A stretch of 34,490 bases of DNA from BD1-7 clade bacterium (GTDB taxonomy: Bacteria > Pseudomonadota > Gammaproteobacteria > Pseudomonadales > DT-91). This document shows, one piece after another, positions 7,660 through 16,069 of the stretch (positions are counted from its first letter, which is position 1; each line of letters opens with the position of its first letter). The notes below the pieces were generated by a model. It did no database searches. It saw nothing but the letters and a program-made list of their open reading frames with translations, and had not been told where the DNA came from. A program made the translations under genes and the position numbers. The stretch covers positions 65,316 through 99,805 of the forward strand of contig CACSIN010000005.1 in the NCBI GenBank assembly GCA_902705835.1, in the 5' to 3' direction.

Positions 7660-8243
7660 AGTTCAACTTCCGCCGGTGCGATGATGCGGGTGTCGTGGCC
7701 GTCAGCGATTTTCGGCAGGTTTGATGCGGTTACCTTCCAGCCTTTGTGTACCAGTGCGCCAGTGAACGGTGCTTCACCGACCACGTTACCGGTTAAACGC
7801 ACTTCGCTGGCGTTGAAACCTTCGTTCAGGGTGACTTGTGCTTCTTCGTCTTCGCTACGAATCGGCGCAAGGGTAAAGTGTGTATTGAGTGCTTTTTTGC
7901 TGCCTTCATGCACGACGCGTGCTGCCGCGCCGATGTCTGCATCGCTGTAGGCGGTAAGGTCTTCTTGGATAAAATCGACGAATCGGCCTTCTTGTTGCAA
8001 TAAGGTCAGTAATTGTAAGGCCGCATCAGGGCTGGCTTCTTTAAGCGCTGGTGCAGTTTTTGTCGGCGCAACGGTTTTTGGCTCGGGTGTTTTTTCCGGT
8101 GCCTGTGGTTGTGGCGCAGGCGCTTGTGCGTTGCTGCCTTTGCCTTTCACTAAAAACAGGATGAAAAATACAACGGCAAAAATTGCCAGGCCCACATGGA
8201 GCGCATCAAGCGTGGTGGGTAGAGTTTGTAAATCGATATTCAT
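7656..8243 (-). CDS. DUF2760 membrane-anchored protein
   Basis: A 195-residue protein with one N-terminal membrane segment (about residues 17-33, VGLAIFAVVFFILFLV). A Pro/Ala/Lys-rich linker (about 38-70) follows, then a soluble domain that begins DAALQLLTLLQQEGRFVDFIQEDL and ends with an RIIAPAEVEL tail, typical of DUF2760. AGGAGAT stands 7 bases before ATG 8243. It is the first gene of the operon and overlaps the Hsp70 gene by four bases. Given the recurrent association of DUF2760 with Hsp70 paralogues, it may anchor or feed the chaperones at the inner membrane; that is inference. The orientation with the domain in cytoplasm or periplasm is not settled by the sequence. Confidence 0.85.
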   Translation of the reverse strand: MNIDLQTLPTTLDALHVGLAIFAVVFFILFLVKGKGSNAQAPAPQPQAPEKTPEPKTVAPTKTAPALKEASPDAALQLLTLLQQEGRFVDFIQEDLTAYSDADIGAAARVVHEGSKKALNTHFTLAPIRSEDEEAQVTLNEGFNASEVRLTGNVVGEAPFTGALVHKGWKVTASNLPKIADGHDTRIIAPAEVEL

Positions 8244-8602
8244 CGTCGGATCTCCTGTGTGGCCTGGCCGTTTTGAGCGGCAAGCCCTCGAAAAATTCGT
8301 GCGTCAGCGCGGTGATGACGTCATTTGCCGCGCATTGTACCGAGTGTTGGCACTGATTTTTAGCATTTTGAGTGGGGAATCATCGGAATCCATGTGTTTG
8401 GGCGAAAGGCGTGGCTATGTATTGATCGACTTGGCCGATAAATGAGTGATCAAGCGCAAGGCGGTTGCATGCGCGAGTTTGTAGGTATCTTGCAACGATT
8501 GATATTCCACCGTGACTGAAATACCATCCCCAGCTCTTAATAGCGCTGAAACGGATAGACCATTGTACGGGTTTGTATCGTTGACGATAAAGGCAATGAG
8601 TG
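8244..8602. other. Divergent intergenic region
   Basis: A stretch of about 360 bases between the divergent DUF2760 operon and the small helical protein gene. Beyond the palindrome at 8315-8324 and the ribosome site before 8603 I see no gene or clear promoter. Confidence 0.5.
8315..8324. promoter_or_regulatory. Palindrome upstream of the DUF2760-Hsp70 operon
   Basis: ATGACGTCAT is a perfect 10-base palindrome about 70 bases upstream of the DUF2760 start. On the minus strand a TACAAT (8339-8334) lies just upstream of it, so the palindrome would sit near the transcription start, where an operator could act. No convincing -35 box accompanies it. Confidence 0.35.
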
Positions 8603-9025
8603 ATGATGAATACCAAGATATACAAAGCGGTTTATGATTTAGCCGGGGAGCTCATGGAGGCCGCCAATAGAGAAGATAGGGAGACTTTTGATTCGCTTTA
8701 TGCCGATTTAAAGGCGATTTGCATTGATAACGAAAATACCGATAAAGATCACCCCGTACAGTGGGAAACACTTGCTGACTTTACTGAAGATTTAGATGAG
8801 GCCTTGGGTGTTTATGCAAAATCTCTAGAAAAATCGATCGCTATTAATTCAAAGGATTATATGTCGTCAATCGCATTTACCATGGCTACTCTGCACATTG
8901 AATTGGGGCAAACTGATTTGGCGATAGAACGTTTGCAAGATGCAAAAATTAGCGCCAACAAAATTGAAGATAAAACACTGAAAAGTGAAATAGATAACTT
9001 ACTTGAAACCCTCCTGGCAGATTAA
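8603..9025 (+). CDS. Small acidic helical (TPR-like) protein, unrecognised
   Basis: A 140-residue acidic protein from ATG 8603, with AAAGG nine bases upstream; GTG 8600 and ATG 8606 are alternatives. It is all helical by composition. Two helix-turn-helix pairs, DEALGVYAKSLEKSIAINSKDY and the span from about 94 to 114 containing LHIELGQTDLAIERLQDA, have the spacing of tetratricopeptide repeats. There is no signal peptide or membrane segment, so it should be cytoplasmic. It stands alone: the upstream genes are divergent and a convergent gene follows. TPR-like proteins usually mediate protein contacts; no partner is evident here. I do not recognise the family. Confidence 0.72.
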   Translation: MMNTKIYKAVYDLAGELMEAANREDRETFDSLYADLKAICIDNENTDKDHPVQWETLADFTEDLDEALGVYAKSLEKSIAINSKDYMSSIAFTMATLHIELGQTDLAIERLQDAKISANKIEDKTLKSEIDNLLETLLAD

Positions 9026-9033
9026 TACTGCCA
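9015..9033 (+). terminator. Possible weak terminator hairpin across the stop codon
   Basis: TGGCAG (9015-9020) and CTGCCA (9028-9033) form a perfect 6-base stem around the TAA stop of the preceding gene, followed by ACTTT. The T-run is too short for a confident intrinsic terminator. Confidence 0.35.
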
Positions 9034-9302
9034 ACTTTAAAAGCCCCGACTATGTCAGGCAGCTGTTAGAGGTACATCACGCTAAGCAGGCAGAAAAAAT
9101 CTACGGCTCGTAGCCCTGCAGGCATATGCTGTTCAAGCTTGTTACAAGACGGCGTTATCTGATTGTTGCATCCCTCGGTTATTCGACAGCGCCGGCAACA
9201 ACTAAGGGGGGGCTTCATGAGCGCATCAGCAATGTCGGCAGTGTTCGGTATCTGTTCACGGCTTTTTTGCTGATCCGCCCATTTTTAGAGACCCCCTATA
9301 GG
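9034..9302. other. Convergent intergenic region
   Basis: No gene is seen between two converging genes. Near 9281-9300 an ATTTTTAGAGACCCCCTATA stretch resembles the right arm of the hairpin at 23505-23559 and may be a decayed half-copy of the same repeat. Confidence 0.4.
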
Positions 9303-10913
9303 TTAATCACGTTTTGGATTGGTTGCTTGCCGCACCGGCTTTGTTTCTAAAACATCCGCGTTACACTTGTACTTTTTATGCGACGCAGACGCTAACTTCA
9401 TCACTTTACAAGATTGTTTCAACACTTCGGCGGGGCGGGGCCAGTTGTCATCCCATCCGCCGTTGGATTCATCGAAGCGAACGTCTTTGAAGAGATCCCA
9501 CAAGATAATGCTGTTCGATCCGGTGTTTTTGGCACTGTTGAGTATTTCACTGAGTTGTTCGTGATCCATGATCATATCCCCCCAGCCAGGCCGGCCTGAG
9601 AGCAATCCGATGGCGAAATCAGCGGTTACTTGTACTTTTTTCGGTTGAATTGACGATTGTGCGTAGTTTGGCGCGCCTTTGACTAGAGCGTGCTCCGGTG
9701 AGCCCAAGGTGTCGTCTGGCAGTATGGCGTATGCGCCAGTTCTCAACCAAGAGAGGAATGTGCCCCAATAGAACCTTACCTGCTGGTCTAACGCACAGGG
9801 AATGAATGTTCCGTTGGCAGCGCCGCAGTCGGTTGATGATAGGTCGTAAGTCATCGCACCGATGAAATTTACTGTATCCAACTCGTTGGGGTACAACAAC
9901 GCGGTATTGTAGATAAGCCCGTAGAGATTACCGCCATACCACGCGCCGCCATAGGTGCTAACGGTTTGTGCGTTGGTTCCCCAGTTGGCGGACATTGTTG
10001 GAATTGCCCCAACTGCGGGTACTGCAATCGATACTTTCAAATCTGCGTTGGCGGCGTCAATGTTTGTGTCGATTTCGCGAAGAATTGCAGCAAATTTATC
10101 CACGGTATCTGGCATTGTTCGGGGTGTGCCGGCAATCACAAGATTATGATCATCGTCGTATACCTGATCGCCTTGCCCTTGTGTGAGTAGCTCTTCGGTT
10201 GTCATGTAGGTGATGCCGGGAGATGGCTCAACGTTGTCTGGCGTAATGCGCCATTCGTAGGCGTTGATGTCTGCGTGCCACGCTTCTTCGTAATCAACAT
10301 CGATGCCGCTAGCACCGAGGTTTGACACCATTTGAACCAGTTTTGTGTAGCTTTCACGCGCCAGTTCGGGGCTATACGTGTTATCAAACCTTGATGGGGT
10401 GTCGAGCGGGTTAGGGAAGGTATCGTATTCTTTGTCGGCGGGCCCGCAGGCATCTTTTGCACCGACGGTAATGTCGTAATATTCAGGTGAACAGCTATAA
10501 GCTGCGCCCCCCACAGAGAGATAGGTTTCTACGCCACCCGCTTTCAATGTACTAATGGCGGCCTTTAGTCGATAGAAGCTCTCGGTGTTATATGTACTGT
10601 CATCCGGTTGGCTGTCGCAGTAGAGCCCAAACAATCCTGTGCACTGTAGTGAATTGGCTTCAGGTCGGTAGTAAGCCAAGGAGGGTTGAACGAAGGATAA
10701 GATCAGCCGGTTGAAGTTTGTACCGCGGTCGCTGACATTGGATGCGAGTGATTCTAAGTTTTCTAGGGAGGCGTAACGTTCGCCGCCGGTAACGTCGCTT
10801 GGGCCGGTTAGGTAGTAACCAGCGATCACCGGTTTCCCGGCCATGGCAGCCATCGGAAGTGAAGACAATAAAATAAGCACGGTACGTGCAATCATAACAT
10901 TCACTTTTTCCAT
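9303..10913 (-). CDS. Secreted glycoside hydrolase family 18 (chitinase-like) protein
   Basis: A 536-residue protein from ATG 10913, with GAGGAAA at good spacing; the longer open frame to 11012 is rejected. A Sec signal peptide (MEKVNVMIARTVLILLSS...MAAMA) ends near residue 25, so the product is exported. GH18 barrel features appear in order: VIAGYYL, LILSFVQP, TYLSVGGAA, then SGIDVDYEE (about 202-210), then GAMTYDLSS, then a terminal IILWDLFKD. These match the strand motifs and the catalytic DxDxE with Glu209. The first Asp of the usual DGxDxDxE is Ser202 here. A chitin-type beta-1,4-N-acetylglucosaminide hydrolase is the likely role. There is no carbohydrate-binding module; the tail after the barrel is short and Cys-containing. 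It is monocistronic. Confidence 0.85.
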   Translation of the reverse strand: MEKVNVMIARTVLILLSSLPMAAMAGKPVIAGYYLTGPSDVTGGERYASLENLESLASNVSDRGTNFNRLILSFVQPSLAYYRPEANSLQCTGLFGLYCDSQPDDSTYNTESFYRLKAAISTLKAGGVETYLSVGGAAYSCSPEYYDITVGAKDACGPADKEYDTFPNPLDTPSRFDNTYSPELARESYTKLVQMVSNLGASGIDVDYEEAWHADINAYEWRITPDNVEPSPGITYMTTEELLTQGQGDQVYDDDHNLVIAGTPRTMPDTVDKFAAILREIDTNIDAANADLKVSIAVPAVGAIPTMSANWGTNAQTVSTYGGAWYGGNLYGLIYNTALLYPNELDTVNFIGAMTYDLSSTDCGAANGTFIPCALDQQVRFYWGTFLSWLRTGAYAILPDDTLGSPEHALVKGAPNYAQSSIQPKKVQVTADFAIGLLSGRPGWGDMIMDHEQLSEILNSAKNTGSNSIILWDLFKDVRFDESNGGWDDNWPRPAEVLKQSCKVMKLASASHKKYKCNADVLETKPVRQATNPKRD

Positions 10914-11531
10914 AACAGTTTCCTCAAATGTGTTCCGTCTTTTAGTGAATTCGCGTTTCGTATGAGGCGCGGCTGATTGTGCGCAATTGATGGGGGAGAC
11001 GCTGATGCACAACCCTGTGATCCGAAAGCTAGAGGTTTTTTGCTTCAGTGAACTCCAGTGGCCTACGCAACAAATTCAGTAACACTGTGCATCTCGATAA
11101 ACGCGCTACACAAGTGGGTGAACTTCCTAATACGATTGAAACGCGTAATGTTCGATGCTGTGAGGTCGTGGCAAGTTTCGCCCTATTTGAGACGGTTGGC
11201 AGAAATGTGACTTCTGTTCGTATCGGGGGTATTCAGCGGCGTGATATCGCTGCCGTGAGGGAATGCAGTGGCGGAAGAAGTAATTTTTAAAAAATTGTCA
11301 GTGTGCCTTTTTGCCGATGTTGTTGTGCCGCTAGCGCGTTAAATTTTCACAATGGCATACCAACAGCATTTTTCGATGGCTGTTTATGCACGACGTACGT
11401 TAACGCAACTCGTGCAGTCGCGGCCTCAATGTTCTTGAGGGGGGATGCCAAAGTGATGCGTGTGAACCAGCAAGTTCTTAGCAGTCGGCTTGATCGAGCG
11501 TTGCTGGAAGAGGCCAAACATAACGATATAG
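10914..11531. other. Long stretch without a convincing gene
   Basis: About 620 bases. Short plus-strand ORFs at 11048-11290 and 11303-11542 have low-complexity or implausible composition and no recognisable motif. A phrase in another frame near 11265-11335 (KKLSVCLFADVVVPLAR) reads like protein but stops at once. The stretch may hold decayed coding sequence; nothing firm can be said. Confidence 0.4.
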
Positions 11532-12089
11532 CTATAGTTTAGCTCGGCTCCATCCCCATGAATCATCGGTTATAAACCCGGAAGCTAGGCCACTTCTTAA
11601 TACAAACCCTGTACGAGAATTACCACCAAACATCCGTTTAAATGTCTCGATAAAGCTCTCAGCATCGGAAAAGGGCGGAGATAGCTCGTACTCCAGCAAA
11701 TTAAGAAACTTGCTGATAGTGTGCTTGGAATACTTGTACGTGGGTGAGAATTTGATATCCGCAATATTGGGGGTGGCGTCTCGCTCCAACCATTGTGAGA
11801 GGGTATATCCGTTGCCGAACGACTGTAGTAACGCGATGTGGGTCATATGCTGAATCAGTACAAATGAATGCCCAACCAGCTGATGCAAGCTGTAATCAAT
11901 TTTATAAACACTCGGTACGTTCATTGTTGTTTTCAATGATTCAATTAACGATCTCAAAGAGTTGCCAGATTCAATATCGCCCTGGCTGAGAAGATCAAAA
12001 ACAGACTGCGCAACCGCGTGGCATTCTGATTGATGGATAAAATCGCTACTTGCAACACGATCTAAACATTCGGTAAGACTTAAAGGCAT
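11532..12089 (-). CDS. Hypothetical protein (185 aa), unrecognised
   Basis: Start ATG 12089 is preceded by GGAGA with a 7-base gap, a good ribosome site. The protein looks soluble and mostly helical in its first half (for example ECLDRVASSDFIHQSECHAV), with a Ser/Thr/Tyr-rich middle and FIETFKRMFGG near the C-terminus. There is no signal peptide, membrane segment or known motif. It is flanked by long non-coding stretches on both sides, so no operon partner helps. Good translation signals and normal composition support a real gene, but its function is unknown to me. Confidence 0.65.
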   Translation of the reverse strand: MPLSLTECLDRVASSDFIHQSECHAVAQSVFDLLSQGDIESGNSLRSLIESLKTTMNVPSVYKIDYSLHQLVGHSFVLIQHMTHIALLQSFGNGYTLSQWLERDATPNIADIKFSPTYKYSKHTISKFLNLLEYELSPPFSDAESFIETFKRMFGGNSRTGFVLRSGLASGFITDDSWGWSRAKL

Positions 12090-12808
12090 AAAAAGGTCTC
12101 CTGCAATTCCGCCGAATCGTAAAACTATCGTTTAGCGAGGGCCTATGCGTGGGTCCGTCGCTGTTTATGTGTAAGATATCATTCCCGCAAACAGTTCAGT
12201 TAGTCAGCGATGGTAGCCCTCTGATTCCATTTTTCTGGGGGTTTTATACCCACGGGTAAAGTTGCATCTTAAACGGTACTTAAACACGTCAACGATTCGA
12301 AGAGCTGCCGTTCGGCGGATTAGCGGGAGGGTGTGTGAGTTGAATGGTGCCCGGCAAAATGTTTCTCGGTAAAAGTGACTTCAGAATACGCGCTGTTCAC
12401 ACTGTTTTATTCAGCAATCAAATTCTATGCCGAAAGCTCTTCGCAGTTACGGGTCAACCGTTCATACGTACCATATTCATGCGAAGTAAGTTGTTGTGCC
12501 TCACGATCTGCACGTTCCGGCTCCAACGGATAGCCAAAAAACAGTAAATTACGAGATGAGCCGCCTGCATTAAACGGCTGCGAAGTGCTTAGGTGAATGC
12601 TATTCGACTCAACCCTTCGAATTGATATTTATATCTCTGTGACGCATGGTTTTTAGATCCGAGAGACCAAATACATCTGTCGAATTTCATATAGCGCAGT
12701 TCTTACGAAACGGCGAAAAAAGGTTCTATATTCAAATTTTGGTGCCTTTTTATTCTGTGATGGTTATGAAAGAATACGGTTTTAAGAATTAATACGGATG
12801 TTAGAGGT
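12090..12808. other. Long stretch with a possible decayed gene fragment
   Basis: About 720 bases lacking an intact gene. It contains a palindrome TACCCACGGGTA near 12247 and a minus-strand coding-like fragment at 12425-12628, annotated separately. Plus-strand ORF 12344-12547 looks like its shadow. Confidence 0.45.
12425..12628 (-). pseudogene. Possible coding remnant (C-terminal end of an unknown protein)
   Basis: A 67-codon open frame between stops on the minus strand, without an ATG, reads like genuine protein: AGGSSRNLLFFGYPLEPERA and then HEYGTYERLTRNCEELSA before the TAG. The protein-like composition contrasts with the surrounding sequence. I do not recognise the family. It could be the tail of a degraded gene or chance; no start codon or ribosome site supports an intact gene. 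Confidence 0.3.
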
Positions 12809-13648
12809 ATGTCGCAAAATGCTCACAGGCTCTTACTTTTCTTCGATGATCAAAAGATCTACAAGGATGTCTTTCGTTTGTTCAAATCACTAGAACAAGG
12901 CAATTCCGATCAGATCGAAAAAATGCAGCTTGCTTTGAGCGTTAGTTTTGAAGAGGTTTGGAATAATAACTGGTTTAATCAAGAGGTCATCCCTGAGCCG
13001 ACGCACCTCTGTATTGATTTTGAAACGAGTGCTCGTGATATTCCTCCTTTTCAAGTCATTGAGTCGTTGTTCGATATTGGCATCATCGCTGCGACTATTG
13101 AAACTTTCTATGATCAGGTAGGTGAGTTTCAACAGCTTCACTTTATGGATAAATGCTTGGTCGACAAAGCGAGTTTGTATGAACGCTATCCTCGAATTAA
13201 GAGTATTCTAGCGAATGCGTTTGAAGCTGAAGACGATGAGCTTGATGACGACGGTTACGAACGTCCGAAAAAACTCAGCCGATTGATCAAGGATGAAGCT
13301 AAAAACCAGAAAGAAGCCGCTGAGCTTGTTAACGCGATAAGCGGTTTGAGTAAAGTAGCATCTGAATCTGGTACGAATCCGTTCGAGGCAGTAAAATCTG
13401 CCCTAGTAGTGAGTGCAGCGATTAGAGGACTTGCGCAAGCTCTGTTATTTGGTGTGATGACCATTCTTTTATTCAAAGGAATATGGTTGTGGATTTGCTT
13501 AACTATCGTAGCGGTAGTTGCATTGCCTATTTATCAAGTCATGCAACTAAATTCATCTGTCAGTGATGATGACGATAGTTTTATGAAAGATGATGGCGCG
13601 AATCCAGATAAGCAAGAAAAACATGAAAGCGAGGGCGTCACATGTTAA
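12809..13648 (+). CDS. Two-segment membrane protein with large N-terminal cytoplasmic domain, unrecognised
   Basis: A 279-residue protein. Residues 1-190 are soluble and acidic, with a run of Asp/Glu near 139-149, then a Lys-rich helix (about 154-170). Two adjacent membrane segments lie at about 198-221 and 224-246. The C-terminus is a very acidic, Lys-dotted tail. GAGG is only one base before ATG 12809, unusually close; no better start is visible. The gene ends inside the next one by a 7-base overlap (ATGTTAA), which indicates coupled translation and a probable joint membrane complex. There is no catalytic motif and no recognised family. Confidence 0.72.
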   Translation: MSQNAHRLLLFFDDQKIYKDVFRLFKSLEQGNSDQIEKMQLALSVSFEEVWNNNWFNQEVIPEPTHLCIDFETSARDIPPFQVIESLFDIGIIAATIETFYDQVGEFQQLHFMDKCLVDKASLYERYPRIKSILANAFEAEDDELDDDGYERPKKLSRLIKDEAKNQKEAAELVNAISGLSKVASESGTNPFEAVKSALVVSAAIRGLAQALLFGVMTILLFKGIWLWICLTIVAVVALPIYQVMQLNSSVSDDDDSFMKDDGANPDKQEKHESEGVTC

Positions 13649-14067
13649 CTGAGATCGAATGGTGGGGCGGTTTGCTTTTTATCTGGATGGCGTGGTGCTT
13701 TTCTATGCTGTTCGAGAACAACGAAAGCCAAACCAAGATTGATGTTAGTTCTGTTGCGACAATGGTTACTTTTCTTTGTGCAGCAATTGTTTTGGCGTTG
13801 TACTTTTATCCGCTAACCGATCCAGTCATGAAAAAATCCTATTTAGCTGTATCTGCGCTTGGTATTTTTTCACTGATAGTGATGTTTTTGTGGCCAGAGA
13901 AAGATGATGGCCTGCCGGATAAGGAAGTGGATAGCGATTTACAGAACGATATCGAAAATGAGGAGGATTCACTACTCTGGCTAGGGCATTTGATCATTCT
14001 TTTCCCCGTGTGTGTGGCTTTGAGTATAGGCGGATACCGATCTTATGGATTTATTCATCTTCTATGA
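13642..14067 (+). CDS. Four-segment integral membrane protein, unrecognised
   Basis: A 141-residue protein with four hydrophobic segments at about 7-25, 35-55, 65-85 and 113-133, separated by charged loops, the last of them strongly acidic (about 87-110). The start codon overlaps the stop of the preceding gene, so the two are a translationally coupled pair. There is no motif for transport or enzyme activity. It may be a small inner-membrane partner of the preceding two-segment protein; that is inference from the overlap alone. Confidence 0.7.
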   Translation: MLTEIEWWGGLLFIWMAWCFSMLFENNESQTKIDVSSVATMVTFLCAAIVLALYFYPLTDPVMKKSYLAVSALGIFSLIVMFLWPEKDDGLPDKEVDSDLQNDIENEEDSLLWLGHLIILFPVCVALSIGGYRSYGFIHLL

Positions 14068-14177
14068 TCTCTCCTCTCACTTATAGTGCCTTAGCGTGAA
14101 CACGTGCGCAGTAGAATGGCATGGGGGTATCGTCGACCGGATGACGGCTTTTCAGGTTTGATTCTCAGGCATACATC

Positions 14178-14202
14178 AAAAACGGGGTCAGGCCTTACAT
14201 TT
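14178..14202 (+). repeat. REP-like repeat, copy 1
   Basis: A 25-base unit with core ACGGGGTCAGGCCTTACAT. It is the exact inverted match of copy 2 at 14592-14616. Confidence 0.75.
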
Positions 14203-14392
14203 GGCATGCTTCCGATCGGTTATATGTAGTTATGAACGTCACATTGACTCAAAATCCGGTATTGCCCGCTTGACGCTTTATCCTGCTAATGGCGACAAAT
14301 GAATCACGTTTCGTGAGCGGTTAGTTGTAAAAATTGGCTTGTATTTTGGTTCTCGCCAGGGTTATCTGGAAGATAAAGTTGATCGTAATTTT

Positions 14393-14539
14393 ATGGGTAA
14401 GATCCACGTCCGCATAGTGATTCCTGGCGAGCTTGATGTCGATGACGATTTCATCAATAAGATCCTCATTGATTGCAAAAACAATGCAGAAGGCTCTCTG
14501 GCCTATTACGAAGTCGAAGGTTGGGATGAACTGTACTGA
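14393..14539 (+). CDS. Small ORF inside the inverted-repeat segment (48 aa)
   Basis: From ATG 14393 the frame gives 48 residues with a beta-alpha-like pattern: KIHVRIVIPGELDVDDDFIN, then a helix, then LAYYEVEGWDELY. The open frame reaches back to TTG 14339, adding 18 plausible residues. There is no clear ribosome site at either start. It is acidic and probably cytoplasmic. It could be a real small protein carried by the element, or a surviving fragment of a longer one. Family not recognised. Confidence 0.38.
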   Translation: MGKIHVRIVIPGELDVDDDFINKILIDCKNNAEGSLAYYEVEGWDELY

Positions 14540-14591
14540 TCGATGCAGTGTTGAGTTTCAAGTGCAAGGACAGTGAGGTCGTTTGACTGTG

Positions 14592-14616
14592 AAATGTAAG
14601 GCCTGACCCCGTTTTT
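14592..14616 (-). repeat. REP-like repeat, copy 2
   Basis: The exact inverted match of copy 1 at 14178-14202. Plus-strand sequence includes TGTAAGGCCTGACCCCG. Confidence 0.75.
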
Positions 14617-14884
14617 CCTTAGCATAGTTCAAGTCGAGGGGCGGTTTTTTCCTGTGACTGCAAACGGCAGTGCTGCTTTGTTGGTGAAGTAGGTGGGCTG
14701 TTGATATTTCAGGGTAGCAACGCTGGCTGCCGGAAGTGCGTTTACTTTCGTTTCATGTTATGCAGGCGTTATTGCCTCATTGCCCATTTGTGAAGCAATG
14801 CGATAAATCGGCTGTGTTTACCATTGAGGTAATTGAGGCAGTGCTACACACAACACGGCGTAGCACTATCACCCATGTTTTACA

Positions 14885-15862
14885 TTATCGGTTAAGAATG
14901 GTGACAACTCTTTGAAGCAGCACTAATACCAGTATGAAGGCAATCGTGTATAAGAGAATCGTAGATTGAAAGCTGAACATTGATTCAGGCTCTGCTTTAA
15001 TCGGCTTCGTCTCGGTTTTTTCTATAAATACGTGTTCTGTAAAGGATGGATCTGATAACAGATTCTTGGCTGAGTTCTCAACGGTTCTTTGAAAAACACC
15101 ACTCACCATATGATCCGCCGAAGCTCGATTTTTTTCTATTGTTTCGCCAAACCCTTCTGATTGATATATGCCTAGTGTTTCTCCTGACAGATTCGCAACG
15201 CGCCATTTGATATTTGCTTCTATCATGGCGTAGCTAAATTTGTAGCTCTTGAAGTCAGTGCCATCGAGCTGAGTGAAATTTCTGTCGCGTCCGAGGGTCT
15301 TGCCGCACACCTCTATATAAATTGATTCAATACTGGGTTCGATAAGTAACGCTTCAGTTCTAATGTTTTCGCCGAGCGTCTTGGATACCTGTGGTTGGCT
15401 AGATATGCCACGACTCCTAAGACCTTTAATAACAGAGCTTAGTAATTGTCTCTGATCTGGCAAAAAGCGAGAGTGTACTCCTTCAATATGCGAATAATTC
15501 ATGTTGCTCGGACCGGTGCACTCCTTGCCATAAAAGTACTTCCCGATCTTGAAATCTTGTTGGGCGTCTTGCAGCTCATTCATTGTTGGCAGGAAAACAT
15601 GAATGGGGCGAGTTGACAGCCCCTTGGGTGTCAAAATTTTCAAATCAGCGGGGCCGATAATCACGCGCTTCTTTCTATTCAGGGTGAATGAGTTATTCCC
15701 GTCGATATCGAGAACTTGTGTTTGCTCAGCTGACGTTGGCTCTTTGTCAGAATAGAAAACGTTTCCATTGGCATCGACGTGTTTGTATATCTTCGCATGA
15801 ACCATTTGAGTGCTAACAAGCGCCGTTATACATAGAATAAGTGAAAGAATATCCCTAGCCAT
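14885..15862 (-). CDS. DUF4124 domain envelope protein with C-terminal membrane anchor
   Basis: A 325-residue protein from ATG 15862, with GGAG six bases upstream. The signal peptide (about 1-23) is followed directly by the DUF4124 sequence KIYKHVDANGNVFYSDKEP, a small beta-rich domain common in exported gammaproteobacterial proteins. The middle (about 60-285) is of unknown fold, with an 'EVCGKTLG' stretch. A hydrophobic segment near residues 299-317 (STILLYTIAFILVLVLL) anchors the C-terminus, leaving the bulk in the periplasm. It lies between REP-like copies 2 and 3, with no operon partner. The role is unknown; DUF4124 alone does not define activity. Confidence 0.78.
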   Translation of the reverse strand: MARDILSLILCITALVSTQMVHAKIYKHVDANGNVFYSDKEPTSAEQTQVLDIDGNNSFTLNRKKRVIIGPADLKILTPKGLSTRPIHVFLPTMNELQDAQQDFKIGKYFYGKECTGPSNMNYSHIEGVHSRFLPDQRQLLSSVIKGLRSRGISSQPQVSKTLGENIRTEALLIEPSIESIYIEVCGKTLGRDRNFTQLDGTDFKSYKFSYAMIEANIKWRVANLSGETLGIYQSEGFGETIEKNRASADHMVSGVFQRTVENSAKNLLSDPSFTEHVFIEKTETKPIKAEPESMFSFQSTILLYTIAFILVLVLLQRVVTILNR

Positions 15863-15980
15863 TTTTACTCCAAAATAACCTCTGTTGAAATCGTCCCTGT
15901 AGATAGGGAAAGAGGCATAACATATTGGCTATGTCTTTAAATTTCAACCTGCATGGCTTGGATATTTCACTGGGTATTTG

Positions 15981-16005
15981 AAATGTAAGACCTGCCCCTG
16001 ATTGT
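15981..16005 (-). repeat. REP-like repeat, diverged copy 3
   Basis: The plus strand reads AAATGTAAGACCTGCCCC and onward, matching copy 2 in the same orientation with several changes (GG to GA, A to C, and within the T tail). Confidence 0.55.
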
Positions 16006-16069
16006 GGCCTGAGCTGGCTCTTGACCAATTCTTAGATCTGCCGGAAGTTGCTGTTGATAACGCTACGTG

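Larger units (their letters stand above)
14178..14616. mobile_element. MITE-like segment bounded by perfect 25-base inverted REP-like repeats
   Basis: The ends 14178-14202 and 14592-14616 are exact reverse complements over 25 bases, centred on GGGGTCAGGCCTTACAT. Related copies occur at 15981 and 16070 beside a RAYT transposase remnant. No target-site duplication is visible, as expected for Y1/RAYT-type mobilisation. The 389 bases inside carry one small ORF. It may be a passively mobilised element or two REP units that happen to flank a gene. Confidence 0.6.

Noticed and set aside
8380-8625. Minus-strand 81-codon ORF
   Set aside because: Overlaps the start of the better-supported gene at 8603 and has no ribosome site or motif.
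11048-11542. Two plus-strand ORFs of about 80 codons
   Set aside because: Composition unlike protein, no motifs, weak starts; treated as non-coding or decayed.
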